Source: Trichinella spiralis
Lineage: Eukaryota > Nematoda > Enoplea > Trichinellida > Trichinellidae
Direction: 5' to 3'
Length of the DNA stretch: 64,000 nucleotides
Assembly (NCBI GenBank): GCA_000181795.3
Contig: CM012953.1
Location: 4,730,365-4,794,364 of the forward strand
Numbering within the stretch: position 1 is the first letter of the stretch; every line of letters starts with the position of its first letter. Positions 59,719-64,000 of the stretch are shown piece by piece. A model generated the notes under the pieces. The model searched no databases. It saw only the letters and a program-made list of their open reading frames with translations, and was not told the DNA's origin. Made by a program: the position numbers and the translations under genes.

Positions 59719-60965
59719 ACCGACCAGGATTATTCAATCGTTCTTCATTTCCATCTGCAATCTGCTGAAATAAAATAATTGCCACCAAATATATTTGTAA
59801 ATTGCAATATTTTAAAGTTGTAACAAAATAGATTATAAAAATTTCATAAGGACAGACAAGTTCTTCAGTTTATTAGAAAACTTTATTGCAAAATTATAGT
59901 AAAACATAAAAAGCGAGACATTTTAAATAACTTGATATGCATTGTATTTCTAGCAATGCTTATCGTACATTGAATGTTATTAAAGTGTTTTCACATTCCA
60001 TTATTAAAAACTTAAATTAAAGAACTGTTTAAAATGCTGACTTATTTACTGAAAATATTTTAAAAATAATTAAATGTACTATTAATTCATTATGATATTA
60101 AATAACTAAGAAATTTTTCTTATTCTGTAGATGTTTCAGAAGAAAAATATTAATTACCGCAATTAATATTCAGTTATAAAGAAAAAAGAAGTTTTTTTGC
60201 ACAAAGTGACATAATGGCGTTTAAATAAATATGAAATTTTTATTAAAATATTTTACATACAGTCGACTGAAAAGTAATTTACTAAACAGTAGCGAGTTAC
60301 AACTTCCTTCAAGCAGTGTAAGCTGTGTTTAAAAAATTAAATCAGGTAAAAATGAAATTAAACTTAAATTTTAATATTAATAGAAAAAAGTAAAACACAG
60401 TACCGTTAGTACAAACTACAAAGCTACAATGTCAATACAGTCAATGCAAATGATATGAACTGTCTAGCTTTAGTTATTTGAACATGATAAGTTTTGTTAC
60501 CTTTTAGAAGTTGATATTTACAATATTCATTTACAAATAAGGCAGCTATGCGTTCAGGATATATTATGACTTCACTCATTTGTGCAAACAATTATTATCA
60601 AACTAAATCAGCTCATTAATTCTTTTTAAAGTGACGTGAGAAAAATGATAAGCACTGAGAATTTAAATTTTGCACATTTCATAATGCTGATAATATTTTA
60701 CAAAATCCACGTAGTGATTGCTAACGTTTCTGAACATAGCGCTTTCTACATTGTCAAGATGTAAAAATTCTTTTATGCAAAAATTAATAAAAATGTTAAA
60801 ATAAGCGCAACAATAAAGCTTGACATTACGAAGAATACAATCATCATGATCAGCAACATCTGAATCTGCATCATCAGCCACTAACATGCGAACACTGCTA
60901 TGACGATCCGATGATGATAATGAAGGCAGCAGCTCATTTTCGTTGTTACTTTTTAGTAAATATGT
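59719..60965 (-). pseudogene. PAN array relic E (linker, D4 and start of D5)
   Basis: A 3' part of another paralogue. A polar, serine-rich linker-like stretch (NENELLPSLSSSDRHSSVR) at about 60950-60890 is followed by a D4-like exon with NHYVDFVKYYQHYEMCKI, which then meets a stop. Further D4 hallmarks (NNCLHK, RIAALFVNEYCKYQLLK) survive across stops at 60600-60500. At about 59765-59719 the beginning of a D5 exon reads EERLNNPG, as in gene B's EERLNNPP, then terminates. No D1-D3 exons were found upstream before gene D, so this copy is truncated as well as decayed. Confidence 0.55.
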
Positions 60966-61537
60966 AAAAATTAATACGTATTTGAATTAGTCTAATTCTA
61001 ATTCTAATTCTTAACACTGCTATTTAATTAACAATTAATTAGCTAATTGGCATGTACATCTTTATATATTGTCCACATTAAAATCGAATTAATTTAAAAT
61101 ACATTGAATTTTACATAAATGTGCAAATTTTAGTTTTGAAGCTTCTTAAATTCAACTGTAAAAAATAACTATTTTGCATATTACAATGCAATATTAAGCA
61201 GCAGAAGCAAAAGCCGACAAATTTTTCTGTCAGTAAAAGAATGTCAGAACTGAAGTAAGCTTTAAATTATAGTTTAAAATTTAATGATATGCCATAAATG
61301 AGCAATTTTACATGGAGTAAAATTAAAAATGCTTCTTTTATTACAATTATGCATAAATTGTGAACAGCAATAGTAACTTTCAATTGTTTCCATATGTACT
61401 TGAAATGGAAAATAGTACTATACAAAAAATATTTATTGTAAATATTTTTTTGCAACAAATGACAGTATTTAGCCAGTTTTTTATGCAATCACTTCTTAAA
61501 TCATTTCTACTAATACAGTTCATCACCACTTAAAATT
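60966..61537. other. Spacer between relic E and gene D
   Basis: AT-rich; includes the 3' flank of gene D. Nothing else recognised. Confidence 0.35.
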
Positions 61538-64000
61538 TCAATGATATAACTGTTCTACATAATACCCCAGTGCGCAGTCTATAATTTCTCCAAATAATGT
61601 TCCATCCTTAACTTCGAAGAATTCATCATTTCTTCCGTTCATTAACAGTATGCATTCTCCAGATGTTGAATAATTTATTGCTGAACATGGAATCTGCATG
61701 CTTTCCATAATGCATGATAGCAAACATTCATTAAAAGTTGTCACGTTGTTCAATTGTCTTAATTCTTTCCATTGAGTCAAATTTTTTAATACATAAAATT
61801 CAACTTTGCATATCTGTCGAAGTTCTTCAAGGTAAAAATTGACCGGTTCAGGATTATCAATTCGTTCCATTTCTCTGTCTAAAATGTCCAGTATTGCAAC
61901 TTTAATTTAAAAATTTAGGTAACTTTTTTCATCTACGGTCATTTTATACAATATTTTGCAGTAATAATAGATCTATTTCTTTACCACAGCAAGCTATCAT
62001 GTCTCATGCTCATACATTTATAGAATATTAAAATGTTTTTCAAAGTTCACTTTATTATTCTTTTAGAATATTCTTACAAACGGTAAAATTGTTAAGCGAT
62101 TAAATAATTTAATGTGCATTTTGTCTTGATTGCTATTAAAATTATTTCAATACATCGTTTGCTTAAAAACCTTACCTTTAGCACATGCTAGAATGCTTAC
62201 AAATTCCTCACACGGTTCTATTAGATATTTGTTTGCATCATTTGCATGAGACAATAATTTGCACCTTCGATTTAATCGCGAAAATAAAACTGCACTGCAT
62301 CGTGATTCACCATGCATATTATCACGACAGCGATGCAAGCACATGTTTAGCGTCCATACAGGATCATTGAATGTAAATACTGAAACATAATCTATTTCAG
62401 TGATAATTCGTCGTTGAATATGACAAATCTCCATAAATTTATGCAATTTAGCAGTTTCCACAGAAGAATCTTGTACTAACGCATCGTTCGCTTCAGCTGC
62501 CAAAGCATCTGCAATAAAAATTTGTTAAAATGGGCAATAAAAAAGAGGTTTTTTAAAATAATCTGAATTACTTCCATTACTATAAGAATATACTTCTTCA
62601 TCATCATTTTCTGATAAATTTGAAAAATCATGTATATTTGTGAGGTGCTGGATTGGCAACGTCGTTGCTATTAAAACAGATTGAAACACATTTAGCATAT
62701 TCAATTTCAAATTTTTATTTGTTGAATTATGTATTTTTACTTTTCTGACAGTCGAATGCATCTTAACACTAGTGAAAAAAATGCTGCTTAAGAAAAACTA
62801 AAATTGAAATTTCAGTTATATAGTTGCTGCTTTTTGATATTTATGTTTGCACAACTGTCAAATATTAATCTTAACTTGTAATTTGAATTTCACCTAATTA
62901 TTTTTAAAATTCATTTTTTTAAATGAATGAATAAATAAATAAATAAATAATGATGTCTTTTTGATTATTTTGAGTAAGAAATAGCACAATTATACCTGGT
63001 TTGCAGCTCTTGACTACAAAAATAGGCAATCCTAAATTTTCTGAATCACTTTCAACTGTATCATTTAGAGAAAGATAAAAACATAGACAAGAATATCCAT
63101 TTTCAGCATAATAAATGGCATCACAAGAGGCAGTCTTTATATAGCCGTTCAAGCAAATAGCAAGGCAATGAGCAAACTCCACTGGGGAGAAAAGACTTGT
63201 TATGTATGAAAAATATCTTTGCTGCAAGCGCTTCTTTTCTATTTTGCATTCCATTAGAATTTGTTCATTGAATATATAGAATTCAAAGCTGGATTGCGCA
63301 ACTGGGAAATCATAATTCGGTACGACTGGCATTCTACCTAAAATCAACTGTTCAATGCGGAATTGTTTTACTAGCCGAGATTAGCTTAAAAAAATGCTTA
63401 TTGAATAGTAAATTTCTTACTGAATTCACAATGCTTGATGGAATAAAATTCAGCATAGTTTCTTCTAATGGTGCCACTTTCTTGATCAGGGGTCATTATA
63501 ATCCAAAAAAGGACAAATTCCTTCTTCACGTGAAAAATAATACAGCGTTACAGGGAATTGGTCCAGTTCAAATACTCGGCCAGTGAGCAAAACCATGTTA
63601 GTATTTTCAACCATAGCACTTTATGCAATCGGTTTGCAGCAAAAATTATTTTTTAAACGGGAAGCCGTTCCAATAATGCATATTTCAATTAAAACCGGCC
63701 AAAGAAACCCATGTTTAACCTTAGTGACGTTTCTTTTATTTTTTCCCTTTTTCAGGCAAAATTTTTCAACCGAGAATTGGTTAAATGGAAAGCAAATAAG
63801 AAATAGTCGGGAAAAATCAAATCTGATTAAAAATTAAATTTAAATTAAAATTATAAAGCAAAAACAATTAGCATTAGAAGTAGACGTTTCGAATTATCAA
63901 TAACAATGAATTATTTATGAATAAAAATTACAATTCTCTTACCGTCTAAACAAGTATGCAACATGTAAAAATGTGTATTTGATGAATTATCACCACCTCC
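61538..64000 (-). CDS. PAN array gene D (partial; domain 2 exon decayed)
   Basis: Paralogue of A and B running off the right edge. The last 60 bases of D1 are visible (HFYMLHTCLDG, then the donor gtaaga at about 63942). Next is a D2 relic (about 63700-63415). D3 (63336-62995) has MECKIEKKRLQQRYF and FAHCLAICLNGYIK. A linker exon (about 62670-62588) has NLSENDDEEVYSY. D4 (62512-62176) has MEICHIQRRIITE and NMCLHRCRDNMHGESRCSAVLF. D5 (61889-61538) has QICKVEFYVLKN and NECLLSCIMESMQIPCSAIN. D3, linker, D4 and D5 are open and joined by phase-1 introns. The D2 relic carries stops, lost cysteines and homopolymer indels. Because flanking introns share the same phase, skipping D2 would leave a readable four-domain protein, so the gene may still work. 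Confidence 0.6.
63415..63700 (-). pseudogene. Decayed domain-2 exon of PAN gene D
   Basis: Traces of D2 appear in three frames: CII then ERLP near the start (an extra G between them), CNAVLF, FSREEGICPFLDYNDP and QESGTIRRNYAEFYSIKHCE. The frame breaks fall at a T5 run and a C4 run. The cysteines of the CxxxC pair appear replaced (GFAHW in place of CFAYC), and a TGA follows. The donor site after the final cysteine is intact. Confidence 0.65.

Noticed and set aside
63401-63837. Plus-strand ORFs of 61 and 84 codons near the right edge
   Set aside because: They lie antisense to the decayed D2 exon of PAN gene D and show no module of their own.
1-64000. CRISPR arrays, bacterial operons, rRNA genes
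   Set aside because: None seen; gene structure is eukaryotic throughout and no rRNA-like sequence was recognised.

Overview
The window looks like a nematode nuclear contig. It is strongly AT-rich. Genes are split by short introns with GT...AG ends, many 45-60 nt long. It carries a tau-tubulin-kinase-like CK1 kinase and secreted EB/lustrin-type and PAN/apple-type cysteine-rich proteins, a combination typical of worms. I cannot fix the clade from sequence alone. All gene names come from my reading of the translations and remembered family features; no database search was run.

Left part (1-38.9 kb) is a housekeeping region. In order: the N-terminal part of GCN1 (minus, running off the left edge), WRB/GET1, a TTBK-like kinase, FSAF1 (C1orf131), a p24/TMED cargo receptor (minus), the splicing factor TRA2, the tRNA-queuosine mannosyltransferase QTMAN/GTDC1 (minus), GINS2/PSF2, LETM1 (minus), DBF4, a compositionally odd repeat-rich gap (21.9-24.6 kb), a GLD-2-type poly(A) polymerase, a six-kelch protein (minus), a VIP36/LMAN2-type lectin, and RRP5/PDCD11, whose main exon is 4.2 kb. 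These genes are independent and serve the ribosome/SSU processome (FSAF1, RRP5), DNA replication (GINS2, DBF4), the secretory pathway (WRB, TMED, LMAN2), mitochondria (LETM1) and RNA processing (TRA2, GLD-2, QTMAN).

Right part (39-64 kb) is an accessory region, all on the minus strand. Two tandem EB + lustrin-type genes, both with disturbed reading frames, lie at 39.2-41.5 kb. They are followed by an array of paralogous secreted multi-PAN proteins: A (42.7-45.7 kb, intact, five domains), B (47.8-50.4 kb, four domains), C (51.1-55.4 kb, pseudogene), a two-domain relic E (59.7-61.0 kb) and D (61.5 kb to the right edge). Each PAN domain sits on its own exon and the inter-domain introns are phase 1, so whole domains can be lost without a frameshift. 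Gene B lacks domain 3 and gene D has a decayed domain 2.

Three short, defective piggyBac-type elements of two families lie in the array. One is inserted at a TTAA inside the domain-4 exon of gene C. The main biological story is therefore a fast-evolving array of secreted PAN-domain proteins growing and decaying by tandem duplication, module loss, point lesions and piggyBac insertion.
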